Below, piece after piece: positions 1 through 9,700 of a DNA stretch of 64,000 nucleotides. Source of the DNA: Plutella xylostella. Lineage: Eukaryota; Arthropoda; Insecta; Lepidoptera; Plutellidae. The notes beneath the pieces were generated by a model. That model was not told the origin of the DNA and made no database searches. It saw nothing but the letters and a program-made list of their open reading frames with translations. Both the position numbers and the translations under genes were made by a program. How positions within the stretch are numbered: position 1 is the first letter of the stretch; the number at the start of each line of letters is the position of its first letter. The DNA is taken from the NCBI RefSeq assembly GCF_932276165.1, contig NC_063988.1:8494001-8558000 (forward strand), read 5' to 3'.

Positions 1-343
1 AATAAAGCCTGACTAGGGTTTGTCGCTGTGGAGAAAGGATTAGCATCAGTCGCTGACTGCCCGGTGTGCCGGACTTATTAAATGTACAGTTTATATTATG
101 ATTTACATTTCTTGAACTCCACATTTAACATTCAAACTATTCAATTAGCCACTTCATTTTAGTTAGTGTGTTGTTGATAAATAATAAAGCCTAACTAGGG
201 TTTGTCGCTGTGGTGAAAGGACAACCAGTGATCATAGCATCAGTCGCTGACTGCCCGGTGTGCCGGACCTATTCAATGTATATGATTTACATTTTGTGAA
301 CTCCACATTTAGCATTCAAACTATTCAATTAGCCACTTCATTA
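1..343. repeat. Tandem duplication, two units of about 170 bp
   Basis: Unit 1 (1-182) and unit 2 (183 to about 343) both begin AATAAAGCC, share the stretch TCGCTGACTGCCCGGTGTGC, and end with TATTCAATTAGCCACTTCAT. Unit 2 carries a short extra segment near 220-235 and unit 1 a short extra segment near 90-100. The array touches the window edge, so more units may lie upstream. A diverged relative of the same core occurs at 41185-41260, so the unit is a dispersed repeat. No coding sequence is visible. Confidence 0.7.
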
Positions 344-866
344 CCTACATACTTTGGCGTGAATAGGCAAACTTAAAGTATATGGGAGACAACTGAAAAT
401 CAGTGGTTTGTTCCTAAGGGCAAACATATGCACTGAGTTGCTTCCAAACAAACTAATGTCTATCTATCTAACTTCTTAGCACATGTGAGCGACAGGTTTT
501 GAATCCACATTTCTTCCGTGAGGGGCGGGCGCTTACCCGTCTGAGCTAACACCGCTACATATAAGTAATATACTTAATGTATAATTTTAGTCAAATAAAA
601 AAGAGGATGTGTGTTTTGACAAATGTTGTTTTTAAAGCATTTTCAACGGGTTATTAGAGTCCCGGATCATCCTCCCAATAAGTATTATAGTAATTTTCCT
701 TTCCTGCATCTCTTCTTGTAGAGCAAGGATGAAATTAACAAAAACTAAACAAATAATTATTTGTGTCACAATGTGTCACATGTTATCACCACCTTCGAAC
801 TTGAGTGATATAATGCTACCTAAACAAATGTCAAACTGAGACATGTGTGGATAAATTGGTACACCC
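344..866. other. Non-coding interval with a SINE head fragment
   Basis: AT-rich DNA between the left-edge tandem repeat and the hAT-like element. The only recognisable piece is a minus-strand SINE head at 480-558. No reading frame of interest is present. Confidence 0.5.
480..558 (-). repeat. tRNA-derived SINE head fragment (HaSE2-like)
   Basis: On the minus strand this matches the tRNA-like head of the SINEs at 3485 and 37832: an A-box-like GGTGTTAGCTCAGACGGGTA followed by AAGCGCCCGCC, then an eroded B-box region. The tail of the element is missing, so this is a truncated relic. It is not a functional tRNA gene because the anticodon arm cannot be formed convincingly. Confidence 0.55.
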
Positions 867-881
867 TAGTGATGTAACGAA

Positions 882-952
882 TATTCGCATTCGCATTCGC
901 ATTCGCGAATATTCGCATTTTTTTGGATATTCGCATTCGCATTCGCATTCGC
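882..952. repeat. ATTCGC hexamer array, left arm of hAT-like element
   Basis: Several uninterrupted ATTCGC hexamers flank GCGAATATTCGC palindromic junctions. They lie just inside the left terminal inverted repeat and are mirrored by the array at 2033-2100. Confidence 0.85.
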
Positions 953-1374
953 AAAATTTTGTGCGAATGTTTTGCGAATATCAGTAAGTAAGTACTTATT
1001 AGAAAAAAGTATTTTAAAATCATGACAGGTTAACAAAATCAAAATCCATTCGTTACTTTTATTACAAGTTACCCTCTTAATCACATTACCAGTCTTACTT
1101 TATCATTTGTTTTTTTTTTTGTGTAATTAAACTTTAGAAATAGTTAATACAAGGTGGGCCAAAAGTAATCACCCTTTTGGAAGTGGCTCTCATTTGTACA
1201 AATGGCCGCCAATTTCAAATTTGTTTTGATATTGGTTGACTAGACAAAAATGCATAATACAAATTCAGAAGCCATGGAGTGATACACTCCCCAAGATTGC
1301 GGAATAATTGTGTATACTTATTCAGTTTTCGGGACGCCTTTTCGTTCTGCAAAATCGCGCGATTTTGCCGTTTG

Positions 1375-1578
1375 AGACGGTTTTTGTGGGGTTTTTGAAA
1401 GACCCGTGTGTAATCCGTGAATAGTCCCGTGTCTCTGGAAGCCCTTAAAGACAACATTCGACACGAGTGCGAGAATCTCTCGCCCGACTTTCTCGCTGAA
1501 GTGATAAGAAATGCACTTAAAGGAGCCTGTATGGCAATCAATTGTGACGGCGCCCATTCGGCCGATATCATCTTCTAG
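1375..1578 (+). pseudogene. Tc1/mariner-type transposase C-terminal fragment (decayed)
   Basis: A short open stretch from about 1441 to the TAG at 1576-1578 reads LKDNIRHECENLSPDFLAEV and continues to NCDGAHSADIIF before the stop. This is the typical C-terminal layout of IS630/Tc1/mariner-family transposases: a helical LK-x-NIR segment, then a G-x-H-x-x-D-I-I-F ending. Just upstream, in another frame, is FLWGFLKD, the family's motif near the last catalytic Asp, but stops and frameshifts separate the two parts and no D,D,D/E triad survives. The fragment belongs to an inserted transposon whose left end (from 1152, GGTGGGCCAAAAGTAATCAC) resembles a Tc1/mariner terminal repeat, and it sits inside the hAT-like element. 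The opposite end is not clear. Confidence 0.65.
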
Positions 1579-2032
1579 ACTTTACCAATAAAATTGTAAA
1601 CTTCATTTAGAAAAAAAATGAGAGCCAAACAACATCGGATGACTTCTATTGGTCTACCTAGCAGTTTCATATGACCTAAACGTGCAAAGAAACAGTTCCA
1701 CTTAAAAAATACAGACACCAAATAGCCCCTATTTTTTAAAATATTTAATAGAAAATTTGAATAAAATATTAACGTTTTTAGTTGGTATGTACCTACTGTA
1801 CTTTTTATATTTAAATACGTTTAAATGTTTCGTGTAAATCGTCCTCATAAACCGCACACACTCGCAATGTGTCGTAACGGAGCTAAATAAAGTGTAACAA
1901 TTTTTTTTATTGCGTCTCGTACCTATTGGTTAGTCTGATTCGGAATGCGCCTAGAACGGAACGTAGGTACCTCGTTCAGTACGAGACTGTCACCAAACCA
2001 TACAAATGACGCCAAATTTGAACACAAACTGA

Positions 2033-2100
2033 ATATTCGCATTCGCATTCGCGAATGTCGATATCAGATATTCGCATTCGCATTCGCATTCGCGAATGTC
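2033..2100. repeat. ATTCGC hexamer array, right arm of hAT-like element
   Basis: ATTCGC hexamers with an internal GATATC palindrome, ending GCGAATGTC just inside the right terminal repeat. This is the mirror partner of 882-952. Confidence 0.85.
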
Positions 2101-2127
2101 CAAAAACACACATTCGTTACATCACTA

Positions 2128-2699
2128 TACACCCATGTTAGGAAATAAGACAAATCTTCCAATCTCGCTGTCAAAATTGTAACTCACATCTTGTAGTGAT
2201 TATTTCGTGTTGGCCATGTTAGCGTTTGTGAGGACAACTGGTATCACACAATTTGTTGCAAGTAGCTGTCATTTATATCTTGTCACTGCCATACTGTGCT
2301 ACGCGTGCTGTAGCCTAAACGGCTTGATAGATTTTGATGTTTTTTTTTTATGTCCCCGTTTTATGTCCGCGTTTATTTTTTATAAAATTACTAACGAATA
2401 GAAAAATCCAAAATAAGAAGAAGGTTGAGTGATAAATCGTTGAATGAATATTTTTTTCTAAAACATTACCTCAAGTGTAATTAATTTTCTATTTTAATTG
2501 AGTATATGTCATGATAATATTATTTTCAAACTGTTAATGATAATACCTTTGTTATTGTTTAATTTACAATGAATGAATGAATGAATGATTTGGCATGTAA
2601 AACAAATCAATATATTTTGGTTGTTTTTTTCTATCTATACGAGTGATATAAGTAAAGTTGATTTAATTGTAAGTGTTTTTATACCCGAAAATAGCAAAA
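2128..2699. other. AT-rich interval, no gene seen
   Basis: Contains a short (TGAA)n microsatellite near 2571-2588 and long homopolymer T tracts. The short open frames here show no family motif and no codon bias. Confidence 0.5.
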
Positions 2700-2818
2700 C
2701 CAAGCATTTAAAATAAATTCCCGTTTCCCGGGAATTCCCGGGAAATCTTCATAAAAATTCCCGTTTCCCGGGAACAGAAAAAGGTCGGGAAAAACGAAAC
2801 CCTACTCTGACATCACTA
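2700..2818 (-). mobile_element. End fragment of a second hAT-like element
   Basis: Contains repeated CCCGGGAA blocks arranged as palindromes (TTCCCGGGAATTCCCGGGAA), followed by AAAAACGAAACCCTACTCTG and the terminal ACATCACTAG. Read on the minus strand the end is CTAGTGATGT, the same TAGTGATG start as the element at 867. Such CCCGGG/AATTCCCGG subterminal palindromes are typical of hAT families in insects. The other end was not found: a TAGTGAT at 2194 lacks a matching target duplication. Confidence 0.5.
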
Positions 2819-3484
2819 GCTGAGTCTGGTGGTTTTTCCAGATCTGTGTCTTAACCAGCTTTCTAGATTCTGTTTCAGGGTAAAAAATTACGTAATAAGC
2901 CATCCGGAACTCTTCTTATTAGAGGAAATTGCCTCGGGCACGTGGAAGGTACTCAGTGAAAGTACTCTGTAGTATAATGACCTAATTTTCCCGTATTAAA
3001 TGTCAGCTAATGAGAAACTAGGACGGTTATTAATTCTTCAGTCTATGAACAGACCTTGTTATGTTATTTTAAGCCAAGATAATCTAGTTTTTAGAAGGGG
3101 TTGATGGTATAAATAATGTCCTTTTAAATAGATTGGGATATGCTTAAGTAATGGTTAGAATCTTTGAATTAATTTTAAATATCTAAATCGCTCGTGTAGA
3201 CAACACGAAAAGTTCCTTATTTTTCTCATCCGCCCTAGCTATTACCAATGTTAAAAAGAGCAAACTAAAATAAGTATCAAGCTGTAAACAAAAAAAAAAA
3301 CATTATCACTGATGTTTATTTAACAAAACTACGGAGCCATTTGTTACCGCTACAAACTTTATCCCCCAGACAACTCTAAGCGAATTAAAAAAAACAAACG
3401 ATTCGCATAAATTAAGACTAGGTATCAGCGCTATTACTACAAACCCCATTTGAGAATCAAATAAGGTGTTTATTAACCGTAGCC
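2819..3484. other. AT-rich interval, no gene seen
   Basis: I find no reading frame, repeat end or motif here beyond poly-A/T tracts. Confidence 0.5.
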
Positions 3485-3755
3485 GGGAGCGGTGGTAACT
3501 CAGTCGGGTAAGCGCCCGCTTTTCACCCCAGATATGCGGGTTCGAATCCCGGCGCTGACATGTACCAATAAGTTCTTTCGAATTTAAGTACCCACAATGT
3601 ATACCATCGCTCAAAGGGTGAAGAAAAACATCGTGAGGAAATCTGCATATAGCACATCTACGTGGATGTGTGAACCCGCAGTGGACAGATAGTCAAATCT
3701 TAGGAAGGCAGTTTGGATCTTGGGCATATTGCACAAAGGTTTATTATTATTAAAA
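3485..3755 (+). mobile_element. tRNA-derived SINE (HaSE2-like)
   Basis: The head has a pol III A box (GGTGGTAACTCAGTCGGGTA) and, about 35 bp on, a B box (GGGTTCGAATCCC). The body continues with GTGAGGAAATCTGCATAT, GAACCCGCAGTGGACAGA and CTTGGGCATATTGCACAAAG, the same order as the better preserved minus-strand copy at 37832-38093. The 3' end runs into TTATTATTATT. No coding capacity is expected. The family name is assigned from memory of lepidopteran SINEs. Confidence 0.8.
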
Positions 3756-3789
3756 TACTATAACATCCCTATCTAAAGTATAACCGTTT

Positions 3790-4000
3790 TCCCGCCTAGT
3801 CAGATTGCGCGGCAAAACTTTAGCGTCCCACACCGATTCTCGCGCAGCTTCTCTGCGCATATCTCGCCCCGCGTATCGTCTCTTCACCCCCGCGCACGCC
3901 CGCTCGCGCCACCGGCCAGCGGAGCCCGCGCATTGAGTTTGAGTCGCGGCGTATTCGTTCTCAAGGCAAGACCACGCTCGCTTGCGCCTTCGCGTTCATT
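3790..4000. promoter_or_regulatory. CpG-rich patch of unknown role
   Basis: This stretch is much richer in G+C and in CG dinucleotides than its surroundings (for example GCGCGGCAAAAC, CCCCGCGTATCG, CGCCCGCTCGCGCC). It matches no repeat elsewhere in the window. Local CpG enrichment can mark a promoter or first exon, but I see no TATA box, no TCAGT initiator and no convincing reading frame. Confidence 0.25.
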
Positions 4001-4517
4001 AATGTTAATAGATAATTGCTCTAAAACTACCTCACTTACTTACACCGTGTCTGTAGAACCTGACAATATAAGTTTCATTGTGTATACCCTGAGTTTTGTG
4101 TTATTCGTCATCACTCCCCATAGAGTTCTCATAATACTTTATTGCACAATACAGGTTTACAATTCGAGAAAGCCGTATTTTTTGTGTGGGTAGAGTCAAT
4201 AATGAATATTATTTCAATAAAACACTTATTTGTAGAATCCAATTTCATTGTCAAAAATACCTAACTCTACCTATATATGTATGTACGTTCACATAAGTCG
4301 GGGTTAGTTCCCCAGTTAACTACCCCTAGGTACATAATATGCCTGTTCCGTAGACTTAATTACATCGATAAGTTAATGTGACAAGGGCCCTGATTGCGTC
4401 GGTAAAGGGAGCGCCAGATACGCTATCAAAGTGAGGAAATTAACTTTCCGATTTTGATGCACGTTTTACCGCTTTATTGATTTATTTGGTGATGATGTGA
4501 TATCAGTAGTTTAGCAT
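4001..4517. other. Unannotated interval
   Basis: Ordinary AT-rich sequence with no recognisable gene or element end. Confidence 0.5.
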
Positions 4518-4702
4518 ACAAAGGGTGTTACAAAAGGGGTATAAGTACTTAGCCGAAACCTACGTGTGTAGCATGTTATCTCTAAGCCCGGAAATGAAAT
4601 CAGAATGTCAAAAATTATCGAAAAAAACTATTCTCCATAGTAAAAAGTCACTTGACCAAACGATGCTGCACACATAGGTTTCGGCCTTTTTGCAACACCT
4701 TG
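4518..4702. mobile_element. Diverged MITE of the CAGGGTGTTGC family
   Basis: The left part carries AAGGGTGTTACAAAAGGGGT and AGCCGAAACCTACGTGTG. The right part carries ACACATAGGTTTCGGCCTTT and TTGCAACACCTTGTA in inverted orientation. Compared with the copy at 12928-13189 it has lost part of the right arm. The ends follow TA, consistent with a TA target. Confidence 0.65.
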
Positions 4703-5069
4703 TAAAACCCTGTGTTTGACGGATATACACAAAAAAAAATCATATTATTCAAGCTACAGAATTAAACCAAGTTTTACAAAAAATAGTCACGAAATCCCAA
4801 CACCGAGGCCACTCGCGGATCCTCTGTTGACACTAAACCGTGGTTTAGCCTTCCCGCGCCACAATTATAAATCATACGCAACGCTTTCCGGGGTTAAAGA
4901 GCTTACAATAAATTTGAATTTAATATTAAGTCACACCATCCGAACATATGAGTAAGGAGAAGAGGCAATAATATAACTGCGTTGGTAACTCCGTATGCAA
5001 ATGTAACTTTAATAATAACTAGAGCAGAGCGTCTTCAAGGAAAGATTATCTCTTTTTTTGGTACACCTG

Positions 5070-5200
5070 AAGGGCTAGTGCGGGGCGCACTTAAGACGTG
5101 ACAAGAGTTTTGCATCGCGCTCACTCACATGGCGCAGCCCCAAGAGTGAGCGCGACAGAGGACTTGTCACGTCTTAATAGCGCCCTGTGCTACAGGGCCT
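5070..5200. mobile_element. Hairpin MITE, about 130 bp
   Basis: The arms pair as AGGGCTAGTGCGGGGCGCAC...TTAAGACGTGACAAG against CTTGTCACGTCTTAA...GCGCCCTGTGCTACAGGGC. An inner stem pairs GCGCTCACTC with GAGTGAGCGC. There is no coding sequence. The compact imperfect palindrome with GC-rich tips is characteristic of a MITE; its superfamily is not determinable here. Confidence 0.65.
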
Positions 5201-5964
5201 GAAATTTGTTGTTAATAATAACAACCCGACCGCGACGCCGACGATAGAATGAGTATCTTAGCATTGTGTAATAATCATGAGCATTAAGAGGTTCCACTTA
5301 CAAAATGTCGACATCAAATGACCCAGAAATTATATATTTTTTAATATAATATAGAACAATCATTTAATATAGAATTTGATCAAAATCCTACCTCTACCTA
5401 CTACTACTACTGGTCTACCTTTTCAGTTGGTAATATTTTGTTGCGCTGTTAAATGTACTTCAATATTGGATACGGCGCCGCCGCCGGCTTCATTATGCTA
5501 GTCTTTAGCGTTTAGAAGTAATTTGATATAGCATCACTGGAACTTTCTCATAGTGTGTCAGGTTCAGGCTATGCAAGTGCACACATCCCATTTATTTCAT
5601 TGTTCTTGTGCAGGTCCTAGAGCTGTTATAATTCCTATCTCCCATTGTATTCGGTTTTCTCAGTAGCAGGTTGATGTTGCGTCGGCGGGAGCACAATAGA
5701 ATATTAAATTACCACGGGTGCGGGGAGAGCGAAAAATTCCATGAAATACCTGAAATATACATTATTTTCTGTGAAATGTTTACAATAGGAAAAAGTATAA
5801 TGTAGGTATTAAAACAGCGGATTGGGTTTCCACATTGTCGAGTCGACTCTTTAGGATTCCATTGAAGTTTCATAGTATTGTCAGCATAGAACAACGCGGA
5901 CTCGGGTGTCTACTCAATGATTGTCAGTATAGAGTTTGACAGTTCCTTGCATCTATAAAGACGT
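5201..5964. other. Unannotated interval
   Basis: AT-rich, with a small GCGCCGCCGCCGG patch near 5475. The 61-codon minus-strand frame at 5709-5894 shows no family features. Confidence 0.5.
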
Positions 5965-6121
5965 GCCCAATAAAAAAATCACGTGACCAACAAAGTTTAT
6001 ATGGGAAATGAATATTTTTTTCGCGAATTTTTAAATTATGTTTTCATTTTCGGCCTTAGATATAACATGCGGCACATGTAGGTTTCGGCTTAGTATTTAG
6101 TATTTTTACAACATCCTGTAT
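5965..6121. mobile_element. Right half of a CAGGGTGTTGC-family MITE
   Basis: Contains AATCACGTGACCAACAAAG, TTTTTTTCGCGAATTTTTAA, TTAGATATAACATGCGGCAC and the terminal CAACATCCTGTA, in the order of the right arm of the copy at 15554-15812. The left arm is missing. Confidence 0.6.
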
Positions 6122-6332
6122 AGATACATGTAGGTAGACTCTACTATTATGTCCATTAATTCCTTATAGGCTCTATGTGTTAATTTGATTAAAAAATAAC
6201 TTTTACTGCCCAGAAATAAAGTCAATGAGGGCAAAAAATAAAGAAATTCAATGTAATTCTTGGGTATTCTGCTAATCGTCGAAACAAATTTGTTGGGAGT
6301 TGGTCCAAGTTATAAACATTTGTACTTATATA

Positions 6333-6706
6333 TGTCGTATCCGGTCATGAGTACGGACAGCAAACGAAGCGGGAGGGCGCCACTATCGGTGTCTAGCTGT
6401 CAAAGTCGATTGTGAAGCTACCCACCGAGTTTTGGCGCGCTTCGGCAGAGTCTTGGTGCGGCACTCGTCGGGCGGAGGCTCAGTCTTGACCTGAGAACTC
6501 ATCGAGTGAACACGTACCTTGGAACTGTCGCGCCTCGTTGTGCTGTGCTAAATTAATAAGACTGTATAGTGAATAATTATTTCCTACTAAATAAAATCAA
6601 GTGATTTGTGAAGTTCTTGCGAATATCATTTTCATGACCTTACCCACCACGCCCCACGATGTCTGAAGAGCCACCCGATCGTCGTCCCGCTACGCCCCCA
6701 CCGACA
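6333..6706 (+). repeat. 5' LTR of Gypsy element
   Basis: Starts TGTCGTATCC and ends CACCGACA. A TCAGT initiator at 6480-6484 is a plausible start of R, and AATAAA at 6590-6595 a polyadenylation signal. The last 48 bases also encode the first residues of Gag (ATG at 6659). No TATA box is seen about 30 bp before the initiator. Confidence 0.93.
6480..6484 (+). promoter_or_regulatory. Candidate initiator (TCAGT) in the 5' LTR
   Basis: TCAGT is the arthropod initiator consensus. It lies about 110 bp before the AATAAA signal, a sensible R-region spacing. The identical site occurs in the 3' LTR. The start site is inferred, not demonstrated. Confidence 0.4.
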
Positions 6707-9700
6707 TCAGATGTGGGATCGGGTCAAGAAAATGAGTTACCACGTGGCAACATGAGCAGCGAAGTACAATGGAAGGAGCTACTGGAAATGCAAAACCGAC
6801 AAATGCTCGCGCTAATCGACGTTATCAAGAATCCTGGATTTCAAAACAAGGTGAATCTACCCGAATTCAACCCCGACAAGCGCGACACGGATGCGCGATC
6901 ATGGTGCGCAACTGTTGACCTGTGTTTCAATGAAAACCCACTTGAAGGCGGACAGCTGATCATGGCGCTGAGCAAGTCACTAAAAGGTGCAGCATCTACT
7001 TGGATGTCCCAAATAACCTATCCAGGTATCACGTGGTCCGAATTCAAAGAGTTGTTTACCGTTAGATTCGTCAGTGCGGAAACTAGTGCAGCTACCCTCA
7101 TTAATTTAAATAATGAGAAACCAAAAGATACCGAACCCTATGGTGTCTATGCAAGTCGTTTAATTACATCATTGATGACTCGCTGGAAAAATGTAAATAC
7201 GGAGCACGTGGCTGTGTCAGTGGTGCTAGCCCATCTTGCACAATTTGATAATCGTTTGAATCGCCTGGCTTTTACAACGGAAATAACAACCCGACAACAA
7301 TTACAAAAGGAGTTGCAGGCGTTTTCGTATCTGAAACGGAAAGCTACATTTGCCGACACCAAACCGGACATGGATAATGTGAAGCGTCCTCGTTTCACAC
7401 CCGTTACTCCAGTGAAATGCTATGGGTGTGGAAAACTTGGCCATAAACAGGCCGACTGTCGCTTCAAACAAACAGCCAGCATGAAGAAACCTACACCGGC
7501 ACCAACCCCAGCTGGCCCCAGTCATCAGCAACCGTCAGCAAGCAACCGCGCTGTCATCTGCTTTAAGTGTGGCCAGCCAGGCCACATTGCGACTCGGTGT
7601 ACTACAACAGCGTCCAGCCCTACAACGGAGAGACGCGTTAACCTGTGTACGGTTGAGGCTCCTTCTGGACAAATTAAACATCAAGGTCAGTACTACAAAA
7701 TGTATTATGATTCAGGAGCTGAATGTTCTTTGATAAAAGAAAGTGTTGCAAATAAGTTTAGTGGCAAAAGAAATAATAATGCTGTATCGATTGTAGGTAT
7801 TGGCAATGGAAATGTAGTCAGTGTGGTTCAGATATTAAGTCAGGTTGAGATTAATGGGTTTACCGTGGAGATCTTATTTCATGTTTTGCCTGATGTCTAT
7901 TTACGATGGGATCTTATGTTAGGTCGAGAAATTTTAAGCTTAGGCTTTTGTGTTTACATGGACGAAACTGAGTTTAGGCTATCTAGGTCAAAAGTTGTAA
8001 ACACGTGCAGTGTAGGTAGTTTACAGATTCCTAACGACTTTAATAACATAGACACCGACATTCCTGCGGAAATAATACCGGAATTAGTCAAAGTTTTACA
8101 GCTGTACTCGCAATACTTTATTAATGGTTTTCCAACTACACGCGTTAAAACTGGCGAACTTGAAATCAGGTTGATCGACGCGAACCGTACCGTGCAACGC
8201 CGTCCCTATAGGTTATCTGCGGAGGAACGAAAAATCATGCGCGAGAGAGTAGACGAGTTGTTACGAGCAAACATAATAAGACCAAGTAACTCGCCATTTG
8301 CTAGCCCTGCACTTCTAGTAAAGAAACAGGACGGGTCCGACCGTATGTGTATTGATTACCGGGAACTGAATAGCAACACTGTGCCAGACCACTACCCGAT
8401 TCCGTTAATATCTGATCAGATATCGAGATTAGCAGGTGCTAACTATTTTACAAAGCTAGATTGCGCAAGTGGTTTCCACTTAATTCCAGTCCAGGTAGAG
8501 TCGATAGAGCGAACATCTTTCGTTACAGCCGAGGGTCAGTACGAATTTCTGACTATGCCTTTCGGCTTGCGCAATGCCATATCAGTTTTTCAGAGGGCGA
8601 TTGTCAATGCTCTAGGTGAATTAGCGCATCAGTATGTAGTGGTCTACGTTGATGACGTGTTAGTGATAGCGCAGCATGTAGAGCAGGGTATAGAGAGACT
8701 AAATACAGTGCTAAAAGTACTTACTGAGGCAGGTTTTTCATTAAACATGAAGAAATGTTCTTTCATGAAGACCAAGGTAGAGTATCTAGGGTTTGAAGTT
8801 GAAGCCGGACAGATAAGACCCAACAAGAAGAAAGTAGAGGCTCTATCTGCACTGCCACCACCGCAGTCAGTTACGCAGGTGAGACAATTTATCGGCCTAG
8901 CTTCCTATTTCAGGCAGTTCATTCCAGATTTCTCACGAGTGATGGCTCCACTTCACATTTTGACATCAAAAGGGCATTCATTCGAATGGAAGCCCAAGCA
9001 TGAAGAAATACGTCAACAGGTAATTAAAGTACTTACACAGAGTCCAGTCCTCATGATCTTTGACCCGCAACATCCTATTGAGCTCCATACAGATGCGAGT
9101 GCCGATGGTTATGGGGCGATACTACTTCAGATCGTAGAAGGTAAGCGTAAAGTTATCGCGTACTTTAGCAAACGTACGTCGGGGGCTGAGTCACGCTACC
9201 ATTCCTACGAGCTTGAAACTCTCGCGGTAGTTAATGCTATCAAGCATTTTAGACAATACCTTCATGGTCACAAGTTTACAGTCGTGACCGACTGTAATTC
9301 ACTGAAGTCCTCACAAACCAAGAAGGAGCTATCGCCTAGAGTCTACAGATGGTGGATGTTCCTGCAGTCTTTTGATTTCAACGTGACTTACAAATCAGGT
9401 ACAAATATGGCTCATGTGGATTTCTTTTCAAGAAACCACCTACAAACTAAAACAACGCCTGGTTGTCCTAAAGTAGTACAAAAGCAGGTAAATATGACAG
9501 AGCTATCGGAAAACTGGCTCCATGCTGAGCAGCAACGTGACGAGGAGATAAAGAAGCTGATTGCAGATCTTAAAGAAGACCGTATGGATCAAGATATCGC
9601 TAGGACTTACGAGGTGAGATCAGGTGTGTTGTACCGAAAAGTACAACGAAATAACAGATCAAAGTGGCTACCGATTGTTCCTCGGGCCATGCGGTGGTCT

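Larger units (their letters stand above)
867..2127. mobile_element. hAT-like DNA transposon, non-autonomous or degenerate
   Basis: The left end reads TAGTGATGTAACGAAT and the right end is its inverse (ATTCGTTACATCACTA). The element is flanked by a direct repeat TACACCC (860-866 and 2128-2134). A hAT transposon would be expected to leave 8 bp; seven match exactly here. Both subterminal regions carry ATTCGC hexamer arrays, a structure common in hAT relatives. No hAT transposase is visible: the interior is occupied by an unrelated Tc1/mariner-type fragment (1152 to about 1630) and AT-rich sequence. The matching flanks and the inverted ends are seen directly; the superfamily assignment is inferred from the TAGTGATG ends. 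Confidence 0.7.

Noticed and set aside
1215..1571. 118-codon minus-strand frame
   Set aside because: Shadow of the decayed Tc1/mariner-type transposase fragment on the plus strand.
2193..2818. Complete second hAT element from TAGTGATTATTTCG to CATCACTA
   Set aside because: The flanks (ATCTTG and GCTGAG) do not form a target duplication, so the left end is probably chance.
6700..6735. Possible Tf1-like self-priming: GGTCAAGA at 6722-6729 is complementary to TCTTGACC near the presumed 5' end of the element's RNA (6484-6491)
   Set aside because: Only 8 bp match, and the site is 15 bases past the LTR end, whereas a primer site should abut the LTR. Kept as a note only.
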